This document shows positions 18,285 through 26,307 of a stretch of DNA of 64,000 nucleotides, one piece after another. Source of the DNA: Marinobacter flavimaris (lineage in GTDB: Bacteria > Pseudomonadota > Gammaproteobacteria > Pseudomonadales > Oleiphilaceae). The position numbers and the translations under genes were made by a program. The stretch is taken from NCBI RefSeq assembly GCF_002933295.1, contig NZ_PSSW01000011.1:100478-164477 (forward strand). Direction: 5' to 3'. The notes under the pieces were generated by a model. The model did no database searches. It saw nothing but the letters and a program-made list of their open reading frames with translations, and had not been told where the DNA came from. Numbering within the stretch: the stretch's first letter is position 1; the number at the start of each line of letters is the position of its first letter.

Positions 18285-19400
18285 ATGGCACTGAACAGCA
18301 TTGAAGACATCATTGAAGATATCCGTCAGGGCAAGATGGTCATACTGATGGATGACGAAGATCGCGAGAATGAGGGCGATCTCGTGATGGCTGCTGAGCA
18401 TTGCACGGCCGAAGCCATCAATTTCATGGCTCGTTTTGGTCGTGGCCTGATCTGTATGCCGATGACCCGGGATCGCTGCGAGCAACTGGGTTTGCCGTTG
18501 ATGGTCCAGCAGAACGCCTCCGGCTTCGGAACCAAGTTTACCCTCTCGATTGAGGCTGCCGTGGGTGTGACCACTGGCATCTCGGCGGCAGACCGTGCAC
18601 GCACGGTGCAGGCAGCGGTAGCACGCAACGCAAAGGCCAGTGATCTGGTTCAGCCTGGCCATATTTTCCCGTTGATGTCTGATCCCGGCGGTGTTTTGAG
18701 CCGCGCGGGGCACACCGAAGCATCCTGTGACCTCGCCGCACTGGCAGGTTGCGAGCCGGCAGGCGTGATCTGCGAGATCATGAATGACGACGGCTCTATG
18801 GCCCGCCGCGAAGACCTGGAGCGATTCGCCGAAGAGCACGACCTGAAGATTGGCACCATTGCCGATCTGATCCACTACCGCACCATCAACGAGCGAACCG
18901 TTGAGTGTGTGGAAGAAAACGACCTCGACACCGAGTACGGCGTGTTCAAGCTTCGGACATACCGTGACAATATCCAGGGAGCCACCCATCTGGCGATGTT
19001 GATGGGAGACATTTCTCCCGATGAACCGGTCTATGTCCGGGTCCATATCACGGACACCCTTCGGGACCTCCTCGGTGCGCGCCGCAAGGATTCTCGCAGC
19101 TGGCCCCTGCATCACGCCCTTGAAAAGGTGGCAGAGGAAGGCCGGGGCGCGGTCGTCCTGCTGAACAGCGCCGAGGACAGCTATAACCTGGAAGACCGGA
19201 TCCAGGAATTCTTTGATGAGGGTAAGGGCTCCTCCGGCAAGGGAAGCTCCGGCGTTTACTTCACGGTTGGTACCGGCTCCCAGATTCTCCGGGATATTGG
19301 TGTTGGAAAAATGCGCCTGCTGAGCCCGCCGATCAAATTTTCCGCCATTTCCGGTTTCGATCTGGAAGTGGTCGAATACGTTCCCTACACCCCCGAATGA
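18285..19400 (+). CDS. ribBX: 3,4-dihydroxy-2-butanone 4-phosphate synthase with degenerate GTP cyclohydrolase II domain (RibBX type)
   Basis: The N-terminal ~200 residues are an intact RibB domain that makes the four-carbon unit of riboflavin (DDEDRENEGDLV acidic site, HIFPL, GHTEASCDLA). The C-terminal half aligns with RibA but lacks the three zinc cysteines and the catalytic QEGRG region; LLGARRKDSRSW stands where the cysteines should be, although the flanking EEGRGAVVLL is kept. This is the RibBX variant reported in many Proteobacteria, so a separate ribA is needed. I chose the ATG at 18285 (MALNSIEDIIEDIRQGK, 371 residues); a GTG four codons upstream is less likely. Confidence 0.92.
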   Translation: MALNSIEDIIEDIRQGKMVILMDDEDRENEGDLVMAAEHCTAEAINFMARFGRGLICMPMTRDRCEQLGLPLMVQQNASGFGTKFTLSIEAAVGVTTGISAADRARTVQAAVARNAKASDLVQPGHIFPLMSDPGGVLSRAGHTEASCDLAALAGCEPAGVICEIMNDDGSMARREDLERFAEEHDLKIGTIADLIHYRTINERTVECVEENDLDTEYGVFKLRTYRDNIQGATHLAMLMGDISPDEPVYVRVHITDTLRDLLGARRKDSRSWPLHHALEKVAEEGRGAVVLLNSAEDSYNLEDRIQEFFDEGKGSSGKGSSGVYFTVGTGSQILRDIGVGKMRLLSPPIKFSAISGFDLEVVEYVPYTPE

Positions 19401-19447
19401 TAAACCCGGTCGTGGCCCCGATGCCGCGACACGTGAAGGAGCCATCG

Positions 19448-19924
19448 ATGGCAGATATCAGAGTAATTGAAGGTGATTTTACCGAGTGCAGCGGGCGCTA
19501 TGCGCTTGTAGTGGGCCGTTTTAACGGCTTTGTTGTGGAAAGCCTGGTCGAGGGCGCGCTGGATACCCTGCGCCGTCACGGTATTTCCGATGACGACGTC
19601 ACCATCGTCCGCGTGCCGGGAGCCTATGAAATGCCCCTGGCCGTCAAGCGCGTTGCCGAAACCGGTGAGTACGATGCGATTATTGCCCTGGGTGCAGTTA
19701 TCCGTGGCGGCACTCCGCATTTCGAGTATGTTGCCGGCGAGGCCTCCAGCGGCCTTGGCGCGGTCAGTCTTGATACCGACGTGCCGGTAACCTTCGGTGT
19801 GCTGACGGTGGATTCCATCGAACAGGCCATCGAGCGTTCCGGAACCAAGGCCGGTAACAAGGGTGCCGAAGCGGCAATCACCGCCCTTGAAATGGTCAGC
19901 CTGTTCAAGAAGCTGGGTGAGTAA
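19448..19924 (+). CDS. ribH: 6,7-dimethyl-8-ribityllumazine synthase
   Basis: Condenses the RibB product with the RibD-pathway pyrimidine to give lumazine, the last step before riboflavin synthase. Family marks are GRFNGFVVESLVEGAL, RVPGAYEMPLA, ALGAVIRGGTPHFEYVAGE and the FGVLTVDSIEQAIERSG region. I chose the ATG at 19448 (158 residues) because GAAGGAG lies just upstream and the length equals the Pseudomonas protein; an in-frame ATG overlapping the ribBX stop would add 17 unconserved residues. The stop overlaps the nusB start by one base (TAATG). Confidence 0.96.
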   Translation: MADIRVIEGDFTECSGRYALVVGRFNGFVVESLVEGALDTLRRHGISDDDVTIVRVPGAYEMPLAVKRVAETGEYDAIIALGAVIRGGTPHFEYVAGEASSGLGAVSLDTDVPVTFGVLTVDSIEQAIERSGTKAGNKGAEAAITALEMVSLFKKLGE

Positions 19925-20400
19925 TGAGCGAAACTGAAGGTACATCACCGCAGCCGGCTCCGTCTGGCCAACCGAAAGCCGGTGATCGACGCCGTGCCAG
20001 GGCCCTCGCCATGCAGGGGCTCTATCAGCGCCATTTCAGCAAGACGGCGATTTCTGACATTGAAGCCGAGTTCATGGTCGACAACGACATGAGCAAGGTC
20101 GACCTGCTGTATTTCCGGGATCTGCTCCGTGGGGTACATCGCGAGCAGGGCGAACTGGACAAGCTGATTGAGCCGTTCCTGGATCGGCCTATAAAAGAGG
20201 TTGATCCCGTGGAACTGGCGATTGTCCGCCTGGGAGCCTATGAGCTCAAGCATCGGCTTGATGTGCCCTACAAGGTGGTCATTAACGAGGGCATTGAAAT
20301 GGCCAAGCGCTTTGGTGGCACCGAGGGTCATAAATTTGTTAACAGCATTCTCGACAAGCTGAGCGGCCGACTCCGGCTTGCCGAGACCCGCGCTCGCTAG
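19924..20400 (+). CDS. nusB: Transcription antitermination factor NusB
   Basis: RNA-binding helical protein that, with NusE, recognises boxA and drives antitermination of rRNA operons. The N-terminal RRRARALAMQGLYQ and the C-terminal LDVPYKVVINEGIEMAKRFG and GHKFVNSILDKL are the usual conserved helices. Length 158 is slightly longer than E. coli because of an acidic/proline N-terminal extension. Translationally coupled to ribH; thiL follows after 3 bases. A boxA that this protein could act on is present at the right edge of the window. Confidence 0.96.
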   Translation: MSETEGTSPQPAPSGQPKAGDRRRARALAMQGLYQRHFSKTAISDIEAEFMVDNDMSKVDLLYFRDLLRGVHREQGELDKLIEPFLDRPIKEVDPVELAIVRLGAYELKHRLDVPYKVVINEGIEMAKRFGGTEGHKFVNSILDKLSGRLRLAETRAR

Positions 20401-20403
20401 TCG

Positions 20404-21360
20404 ATGGGCGAATTCGAGCTGATTCGCCGTTACTTTCTGCCGCTTGCCGGGCGGCAGGAATCCGGATCCCTGATCTTGGGCCCAGGTGACGATTGCGCGA
20501 TTCAGCGTATTCCCGCAGGCCGGGACCTTGTCTTTTCTGTGGACGCCCTCGTGGAGGGTGTCCACTTTCCCCGAAACTACCGTCCCGATTATCTGGGCTG
20601 GCGGGCACTTGCCGCCGCTGCCAGCGATCTTGCTGCCATGGGTGCCGACCCGGAATGTTTCACGCTTGCACTGACGCTGCCAGCCGTGGATGAGCAGTGG
20701 CTTGAAGACTTCTCGATGGGATTGCGAAAGGCTAGCGAGGCGTTTGGTCTGGAGCTGGCCGGCGGGGATACCACCTCCGGGCCTCTCACCCTGAGCCTTC
20801 AGGTGCATGGCACTGTAGAGCAGGGAGCCGGGATTCGACGCTCCGGCGCCCGTCCCGGAGATCTGATTGCCGTGTCCGGAACCCTGGGGGATGCCGGCGC
20901 CGCTTTAGACTATCTTTCGGAGCCTGCCCCTTCCGCTGACATGCTTGCCGTGCTCGAACGCTATCACCATCCCTGGCCGAGACTGGATCTGGCAGGTGCT
21001 ATACGCCAATATGCCACTGCGGCGGTTGATATCTCTGATGGCTTGCTGGCAGATCTCGGGCACATTCTTTCCGCATCAGGGGTCGGTGCCCAGATCGAGA
21101 GTGCCAGGATGCCTCTTTCGCCAGCGCTTGTTCGGCTAAAGGGTGAGAAGGCCCTGGACTGCGCACTGCGCTCCGGAGACGATTACGAACTGTGCGTGTG
21201 TTTCTCGCGAGAAAACTGGGAGCGTGCCCCGGAATCACTGAAGCGCCAACTCACCGTGATCGGCTTCGTTGACGCTGAGCCGGGCCTGTATCTCGACGGT
21301 GTCGATTGCGGTTTGGAAGCGGTGCCCGCCGGGTTTGACCATTTCAGGAGTGAACTATGA
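20404..21360 (+). CDS. thiL: Thiamine-monophosphate kinase
   Basis: Phosphorylates thiamine monophosphate to the active cofactor thiamine diphosphate. The start MGEFELIRRYF, the metal-binding GPGDDCAI, the SVDALVEGVHF and the GGDTTSGPLTLSLQVHG segments identify the PurM-like ATP-grasp fold family member. Length 318 is typical. It begins 3 bases after nusB and its stop overlaps pgpA (ATGA), so it is in the middle of one operon. Confidence 0.95.
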   Translation: MGEFELIRRYFLPLAGRQESGSLILGPGDDCAIQRIPAGRDLVFSVDALVEGVHFPRNYRPDYLGWRALAAAASDLAAMGADPECFTLALTLPAVDEQWLEDFSMGLRKASEAFGLELAGGDTTSGPLTLSLQVHGTVEQGAGIRRSGARPGDLIAVSGTLGDAGAALDYLSEPAPSADMLAVLERYHHPWPRLDLAGAIRQYATAAVDISDGLLADLGHILSASGVGAQIESARMPLSPALVRLKGEKALDCALRSGDDYELCVCFSRENWERAPESLKRQLTVIGFVDAEPGLYLDGVDCGLEAVPAGFDHFRSEL

Positions 21361-21884
21361 GTCAGGAAGGCGAGACCCCGGAACCGGAGGCGCCGGCAGT
21401 CATACTCCCGCCGGGATTCTTGCGTAACCCGGTGCATCTGCTCGCTTTTGGTTTTGGCAGCGGTGCAACGGCGAGGGCGCCCGGCACCTGGGGCAGCCTG
21501 GCCGCGATTCCGCTGTGGTATGTCTTCGCCTGGTTACCGCCCGTGGGCTACTGGCTGGTGGTACTGGCTGCTTTTATCGCAGGTATCTGGCTCTGCGGAA
21601 AGACCGCTGAAGACCTGAAGGTTCACGACCACGGCGGCATTGTCTGGGACGAATTCGTCGGGATGTGGATTGCCCTTGGCCTCTTCCCCGACACTATCTA
21701 TGGGGTTCTGGGGGCGTTCGCTCTGTTCCGGCTTTTTGATATTGCAAAACCGTGGCCCATCAGTTGGCTGGACCAGCACCTGCCTGGCGGTTTGGGTATT
21801 ATGGTTGACGATGTTATTGCCGGCGTCATGGCCCTGATCTGCCTGTGGGCAGTAGACGTGTGGCTTGTGCCCGTCATGGTTTAG
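21357..21884 (+). CDS. pgpA: Phosphatidylglycerophosphatase A
   Basis: Inner-membrane enzyme that dephosphorylates phosphatidylglycerophosphate to phosphatidylglycerol. Family segments are ATARAPGTWGSLAAIPLW, then after two hydrophobic helices VHDHGGIVWDEFVGMWIAL, RLFDIAKPWPISW and the closing GIMVDDVIAGVMA. About four membrane segments. The start overlaps thiL by four bases; it is the last gene of the nrdR-to-pgpA cluster. Confidence 0.95.
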   Translation: MSQEGETPEPEAPAVILPPGFLRNPVHLLAFGFGSGATARAPGTWGSLAAIPLWYVFAWLPPVGYWLVVLAAFIAGIWLCGKTAEDLKVHDHGGIVWDEFVGMWIALGLFPDTIYGVLGAFALFRLFDIAKPWPISWLDQHLPGGLGIMVDDVIAGVMALICLWAVDVWLVPVMV

Positions 21885-21892
21885 ACGGGCAC
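21867..21892. terminator. Hairpin between convergent pgpA and the DUF6316 gene
   Basis: A perfect 9-bp stem GTGCCCGTC/GACGGGCAC with an 8-base loop containing part of the pgpA stop region. There is no T run on either strand, so termination is only suggested by its place between two convergent genes. Confidence 0.4.
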
Positions 21893-21901
21893 GAAGGCCT
21901 G

Positions 21902-22105
21902 TCAGTGAAGCTGTTGTTCTTCCGGCAGCATACGGACCACGTGCAGAAAGCGCTTGAGGCCTGTTTCCGCCCGCTCCCGTGAAGCGAACGGGCCACTGTC
22001 AAACCCTTCCCGGGTGGTAAAGTACCATTTGCTCCCTACGCAGAAGAATCGACTACTGCGAAAGGGAACCGGCCCTTCTTCTCCGGTCCTGCGATGGGTG
22101 TCCAT
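21902..22105 (-). CDS. Small DUF6316-like protein
   Basis: A 67-residue soluble protein starting MDTHRRTGEEGPVPFRSSRF and containing FFCVGSKWYFTTREGFDSGPF followed by a short helix. It resembles the DUF6316 family of small proteins found in marine gammaproteobacteria; the function is unknown. The start is fixed by AGGAG five bases upstream of the ATG at 22105; the longer open frame to 22207 lacks a ribosome site. Convergent with pgpA and divergent from the next small gene. Confidence 0.75.
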   Translation of the reverse strand: MDTHRRTGEEGPVPFRSSRFFCVGSKWYFTTREGFDSGPFASRERAETGLKRFLHVVRMLPEEQQLH

Positions 22106-22263
22106 GGCGTCTCCTGTACTGCCCGCTTTTTGTTCTTGCTTCTCGGGCGCCGCGTTAATATCAGCCGATCTGTTTAAAATTAACCCAATTCGGGGCGAAT
22201 TCAACATTTTTTTACAATTTTACGGGTTGGGTCTCAATCGGGATCTGCGTTGAAAAAGCCGGA

Positions 22264-22614
22264 GTGGGTCAGCGAAGCCCGCCGTTGTCTTGCACTCGTC
22301 AGAATGCTACCAAAGCGGCAGAAGCCGGTGAAACCTATCGTTTCGACTTTGATCAGCCGGAGTCTCGTCAGGAAGCCGAGCAGGAAATGCCGGAGTTCTC
22401 CGCTGCTATCGTTTCTTCTGCCGGAATGACCGTGGCAAGCTCAACCGTTTGGGATGGGAAAGAGCAAATGGCCGCTTCCCGCACGCCGATTCCGGCGTCT
22501 TCTTCCGACGGCACGCCGGTTAGCGGTGATAATGCGCTTGAACAGCTCAAAACCATCTGGGAAACAGCGAGTGATGAGGAGAAGAAGGCGTTTCTTCGTT
22601 GGGCGTTCGAATAA
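22264..22614 (+). CDS. Hypothetical protein of about 116 residues
   Basis: I do not recognise this protein. The frame from a GTG at 22264 gives an acidic, Ser/Thr/Pro-rich, probably disordered first half and a conserved-looking helical end with sequence LEQLKTIWETASDEEKKAFL. No signal peptide, membrane segment or metal motif is visible. The GTG has no good Shine-Dalgarno and an internal ATG at 22387 is possible. The 158-base spacer before it is A+T-rich and probably holds divergent promoters. A hairpin follows the stop, which supports a real transcription unit. Confidence 0.5.
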   Translation: MGQRSPPLSCTRQNATKAAEAGETYRFDFDQPESRQEAEQEMPEFSAAIVSSAGMTVASSTVWDGKEQMAASRTPIPASSSDGTPVSGDNALEQLKTIWETASDEEKKAFLRWAFE

Positions 22615-22631
22615 CCTGGGACGTGCTTGAG

Positions 22632-22662
22632 CGTTTCCGGGGCCCGTTCAGGCCCGGAAACG
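22632..22662. terminator. Terminator-like hairpin between convergent genes
   Basis: CGTTTCCGGGGCC and GGCCCGGAAACG form a 12-bp stem with one bulged G and a 6-base loop. It overlaps the last codons of the minus-strand acyltransferase and follows the plus-strand small gene by 17 bases. Confidence 0.5.
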
Positions 22663-24177
22663 TTTCAGGGCTTTCTTGAGAAGGCCCTCCATCGCGGTCA
22701 TGGCATCATCTGCGAGGGTCTGTGTTGGGGAGGCTGCGGTGGGTTCTTTGGTTTCCTCTGTTCCGAGCCGTTCCATGGCCGCTTCAATGGCGTTGAGGCT
22801 TTCATCCACGTGAGCCTGCAATGACTCTCCGTGGGCCACCACATCGGGGCAGGTGGTGAAATTCAGTGTCAGCCTTCCCTCATAGCTCACCGCTACAATC
22901 ACCAGTCCCATACTGTCGAACAGCGGCGCCGTATTGTATTGCTGAACCAGGCGTGCACCCTGCAGATACAGTGGAACCTGTGGTCCGGGAACGTTGGTGA
23001 TTGGCAGATTGAATACCGGCTGGTAACGCTGGGCAATTTGCAATTCCGAATAAAGCCTCGCGGACAGCGCCAGCATGGTTGAAGGCAGCAGTTCCGTCAG
23101 CCGATCTGCAGCAATAGCCTCCCGGTAGGGCTCCGAAGCAACCGCGTTCCAGTGTATGCGCCGTATCCGCTGGGCGGGATTGGTTTCATCGGTCGCCAGA
23201 TCCAGCAGCATGGCAGACATCTGGTTCCCGGTGGCTCGGCGCAGGCTGTTGGAACGAACCGAAATCGGTGTCATTGCCACCAGGGACTTGTCGGCATTGG
23301 CGCCCTCGCTGATCAGATAGCGCTTCAGGGCCTCGGCACAAAGGCCCAAAACCACATCGTTCAACGTTACGTCCCCGAGAAACGCCTTGATCGCCTTCAG
23401 GCGCGAAAGCTCCACGCTGGCGGCGACAATCTGCCGATTTGCCGTAATCTGCCGATTGAAAGGGCTGTTTGGGGCGGAAAACAGGGGCAGCGGGAGTGGC
23501 AGTTTGCGTAATTGCTTCTGGATCAGTCCCCGGGCTGTAGCCTCGGCTGCGTTGAACGCCAGAGAGGTGAACTGCAGTGGCGTGCGAATGATGTTCGCAC
23601 CGGCCTGGAGCATGACCCGTTCTTCCGAGGGTTCTGGTCTGGGCTGCCAGGGTCGAGGTGGCGCAATCGGGCTGGGCTCGGGCGTATACTCCAGCAGTTT
23701 GCCAATAATCTCCTCACCACTGAATGCGTCGATGGCAGCGTGGTGCAATTTGACGATCAAGGCGAAGCCGTCACTGCCGGTGTCCTCCTCGTCCAGTTTG
23801 AAACCGTCTACGAAGGTGATGTGCCACAGCGGGCGGTCCCTTTTCAGAGGTTCTTCCAGAATCCGTGAGGCCAGCGTCATCAGGCTTGCCTTGCGGCCGT
23901 GTTCGCCCAGATTAACATAGGCAAGGTGGCGCTCGATGCTGAAATCGGGGTCATCAATCCAGTAGGGGCGGCCCAGGCGCAGGGGAATTTCTTTCAGGCG
24001 TTGCCGGAAAACCGGCACAACATGCAGGCGGCTTCGAAGGTAGGCGACAAAGGTGCTGAAGGCCAGCGGTTTCTCCCGTTCGGAAGCATCGAAGAGGTAG
24101 ATGCCTCCGATGTGCATCGGTGTGGTTTCCGACTCGAGATACAGGAACGAGGCATCCAGTTCCGACAGTTGCCGCAT
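22648..24177 (-). CDS. Wax ester synthase/diacylglycerol acyltransferase (WS/DGAT) homologue
   Basis: A 509-residue member of the bacterial WS/DGAT family, which joins fatty acyl-CoA to fatty alcohol or diacylglycerol to make storage lipid. Visible motifs are the N-terminal LSELDASFLYLE, RDRPLWHITFVDG (the PLW motif), LNDVVLGLCAEALKRYL (the ND motif) and ITNVPGPQVPLYL. The catalytic motif reads HHAAIDA rather than HHxxxDG: the two His and the Asp are kept, the final Gly is Ala. The ATG at 24177 has GGAG upstream; a 19-residue longer frame is not supported. Substrate preference cannot be read from sequence. Confidence 0.88.
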   Translation of the reverse strand: MRQLSELDASFLYLESETTPMHIGGIYLFDASEREKPLAFSTFVAYLRSRLHVVPVFRQRLKEIPLRLGRPYWIDDPDFSIERHLAYVNLGEHGRKASLMTLASRILEEPLKRDRPLWHITFVDGFKLDEEDTGSDGFALIVKLHHAAIDAFSGEEIIGKLLEYTPEPSPIAPPRPWQPRPEPSEERVMLQAGANIIRTPLQFTSLAFNAAEATARGLIQKQLRKLPLPLPLFSAPNSPFNRQITANRQIVAASVELSRLKAIKAFLGDVTLNDVVLGLCAEALKRYLISEGANADKSLVAMTPISVRSNSLRRATGNQMSAMLLDLATDETNPAQRIRRIHWNAVASEPYREAIAADRLTELLPSTMLALSARLYSELQIAQRYQPVFNLPITNVPGPQVPLYLQGARLVQQYNTAPLFDSMGLVIVAVSYEGRLTLNFTTCPDVVAHGESLQAHVDESLNAIEAAMERLGTEETKEPTAASPTQTLADDAMTAMEGLLKKALKRFRA

Positions 24178-24293
24178 CAGAGAGCTCCCTTCGGCGTTGG
24201 TTTCAGCTGCAGTATAAACGAAGTGCCCGCGCAAACGGTTGACTCATTTGCCTGGTATGACTTCGAGTTGGAGTCATACCATTTGCTTTATTT

Positions 24294-25205
24294 TCAGCCT
24301 GTTAGCCAGTCTGAAACGGCTCCCTCCGCGCTGAGTCGGTCCCAGAACCACATCAGGGCCTTGCCCTGGTCCTCGGCATGCCTGGCCAGGTGCAGTTTGA
24401 TTGGCTGGCGAGATTCCTGAACTTCCTTGATGACCAGTTTGCCTTCCTTCAGTTCTGCGCTGATTCGTGCCCTTGGTAACCATCCCACGCCGAGGCCGGC
24501 TACCTGTATGGCGATCTTCTGGTCAATGTTGGCCACCGTCAGGGTTCGCTGGCGGTGGAATATGCCGGCGTGGCCCGGAGGCAGGGACCTTGATGTATCT
24601 GCAGCGACGGCTGCTGGATAACGTGAGATATCTTCCTCGGAAAGCGGGGCTTGGGCATCGGCCAGGGGGTGATCGGCGGCAACGGCGAATACGAATGTCA
24701 TCTCGCCCAGGGATTGGGTTGTGTAGTTTCCCGCAGGCTTGCTGAAATTATCGGCGCCGATGATCAGATCCACGCGGCGGCTTTGCAGAGCATCCCAGGT
24801 TCCGGCAAAGACCTCTTCCACAATTTGTACATCTACCGGTACGCCGAGCTCATAGAATTCCTGGATTGCCGGAAACAGGCATTCCGCTGGCAGCAGTGAG
24901 TTGAACCCGATCCGCAACCGCGTTTCCCAGCCCTGGGCGACCTGGCGTGTGGTGTGCGCGAGGTTTTCTGCCGCCTCGAGCAGTGTGCGACCCTCTTCCA
25001 GAAGGTAGCGGCCGGCCGGTGTCAGTCGGGCGCGGTGACCGGTTCGGTCGTAAATGGCGACATTCAGGTCCTCTTCCAGCTTCTGCACGGTGTAACTGAT
25101 GGCGGAGGGAACCCGGAACAGTTCGTTGGCGGCACCGGCGAAACTGCCTTTGCGGTCAATGGCATCAAGGACTTTGAGGGCGTCAATGGTGATGGCTGTA
25201 TGCAT
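24294..25205 (-). CDS. LysR-family transcriptional regulator, YhaJ-like
   Basis: N-terminal winged helix-turn-helix (IDALKVLDAIDRKGSFAGAA, VPSAISYTVQKLEE) and a C-terminal periplasmic-binding-like sensor domain; 303 residues, normal for LysR. The sequence pattern resembles E. coli YhaJ, which lies beside yqjG and senses quinol-type aromatic compounds. Here too it is divergent from a yqjG-type gene across a 115-base spacer, so control of that gene is likely. The WS/DGAT gene lies downstream on the same strand after 116 bases and might be co-transcribed. Confidence 0.85.
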   Translation of the reverse strand: MHTAITIDALKVLDAIDRKGSFAGAANELFRVPSAISYTVQKLEEDLNVAIYDRTGHRARLTPAGRYLLEEGRTLLEAAENLAHTTRQVAQGWETRLRIGFNSLLPAECLFPAIQEFYELGVPVDVQIVEEVFAGTWDALQSRRVDLIIGADNFSKPAGNYTTQSLGEMTFVFAVAADHPLADAQAPLSEEDISRYPAAVAADTSRSLPPGHAGIFHRQRTLTVANIDQKIAIQVAGLGVGWLPRARISAELKEGKLVIKEVQESRQPIKLHLARHAEDQGKALMWFWDRLSAEGAVSDWLTG

Positions 25206-25320
25206 GTTCGAATTATCTGAGGTTGTTGGCCAGAAATGCTTGTTTGAGAGCGTAGCAGGGTCCCCGGTATTCTGCCTGTATTGATTTCATCATGTTCAGG
25301 AATTTTAACGGGAGGGCTTT

Positions 25321-26307
25321 ATGGGCCTGCTGATTGATGGCAAATGGCACGACAAGTGGTATGACACCGACAAGACCGGTGGCAAGTTTGAACGGGAAGC
25401 AGCGCGTTTCCGGAACTGGGTGACCGCCGATGGCTCGCCGGGGCCGGATGGCGAAGGCGGTTTCAAGGCGGAATCAGGGCGCTATCATCTCTATGTTTCA
25501 ATGGCCTGCCCCTGGGCGCACCGGACGTTGATTTTCCGGAAGCTTAAAGGTCTGGAGAAGCACATTTCGGTGTCAGTGGTGCACCCTGACATGGTTGAAA
25601 ACGGCTGGGAATTCCGGCCGGACAGCGAGCAGCACCGGGACCATCTCCATGGATTCCGCTTCATGCATCAGGTCTATACCAAGGCTGCCCCGGAATATTC
25701 TGGGCGGGTAACAGTGCCGACCTTGTGGGATAAAAAGAAAGAAACGATTGCGAGCAACGAGTCGGCCGAAATTATCCGGATGTTCAATTCGGCATTTGAT
25801 GGCCTTGAGGGTGTTCGTACCGATCTGGATTTCTATCCCGGAGAGCTGCAAGAAGAGATTGATACTGTGAACGCCCGGGTTTACGACACGGTTAATAATG
25901 GCGTTTACAAAGCGGGCTTTGCCACTGCCCAGGATAAGTACGAGGAAGCCTACAATGCGCTGTTTGATTCTCTCTACTGGCTTGAGGAGCGGTTGTCTTC
26001 TCAACGGTATCTGGTCGGTGGCCGGCTGACCGAGGCTGACTGGCGGTTGTTCACCACGTTGATCCGGTTTGATGCAGTGTATTACAGCCACTTCAAGTGC
26101 AACCGCCAGCGGATCAGCGATTTCCCGGCGCTTTCAGCCTATGTTCGGGACCTCTACCAGGTGCCAGGCGTGGCGGAGACCGTGGATATTGGTCAGATCA
26201 AACGCCACTACTACGTAAGCCAGAGAACCATCAACCCGACTCAGATAGTACCGGTTGGTCCGGAGCTGGACTTTGACTCACCCCACGGGCGTGAGTCGCT
26301 TAGCTAA
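25321..26307 (+). CDS. Glutathionyl-hydroquinone reductase (Xi-class GST, YqjG-like)
   Basis: Reduces S-glutathionyl-hydroquinones back to hydroquinones with glutathione. The catalytic cysteine is in SMACPWAHRT, followed by TLIFRKLKGLE and the VVHPDMVENGWEF segment; the C-terminal helical GST domain contains YLVGGRLTEADWRLF. Length 328 equals E. coli YqjG. The GGGAGG ribosome site is strong. The last 8 bases overlap the end of the convergent ispB gene. Confidence 0.93.
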   Translation: MGLLIDGKWHDKWYDTDKTGGKFEREAARFRNWVTADGSPGPDGEGGFKAESGRYHLYVSMACPWAHRTLIFRKLKGLEKHISVSVVHPDMVENGWEFRPDSEQHRDHLHGFRFMHQVYTKAAPEYSGRVTVPTLWDKKKETIASNESAEIIRMFNSAFDGLEGVRTDLDFYPGELQEEIDTVNARVYDTVNNGVYKAGFATAQDKYEEAYNALFDSLYWLEERLSSQRYLVGGRLTEADWRLFTTLIRFDAVYYSHFKCNRQRISDFPALSAYVRDLYQVPGVAETVDIGQIKRHYYVSQRTINPTQIVPVGPELDFDSPHGRESLS

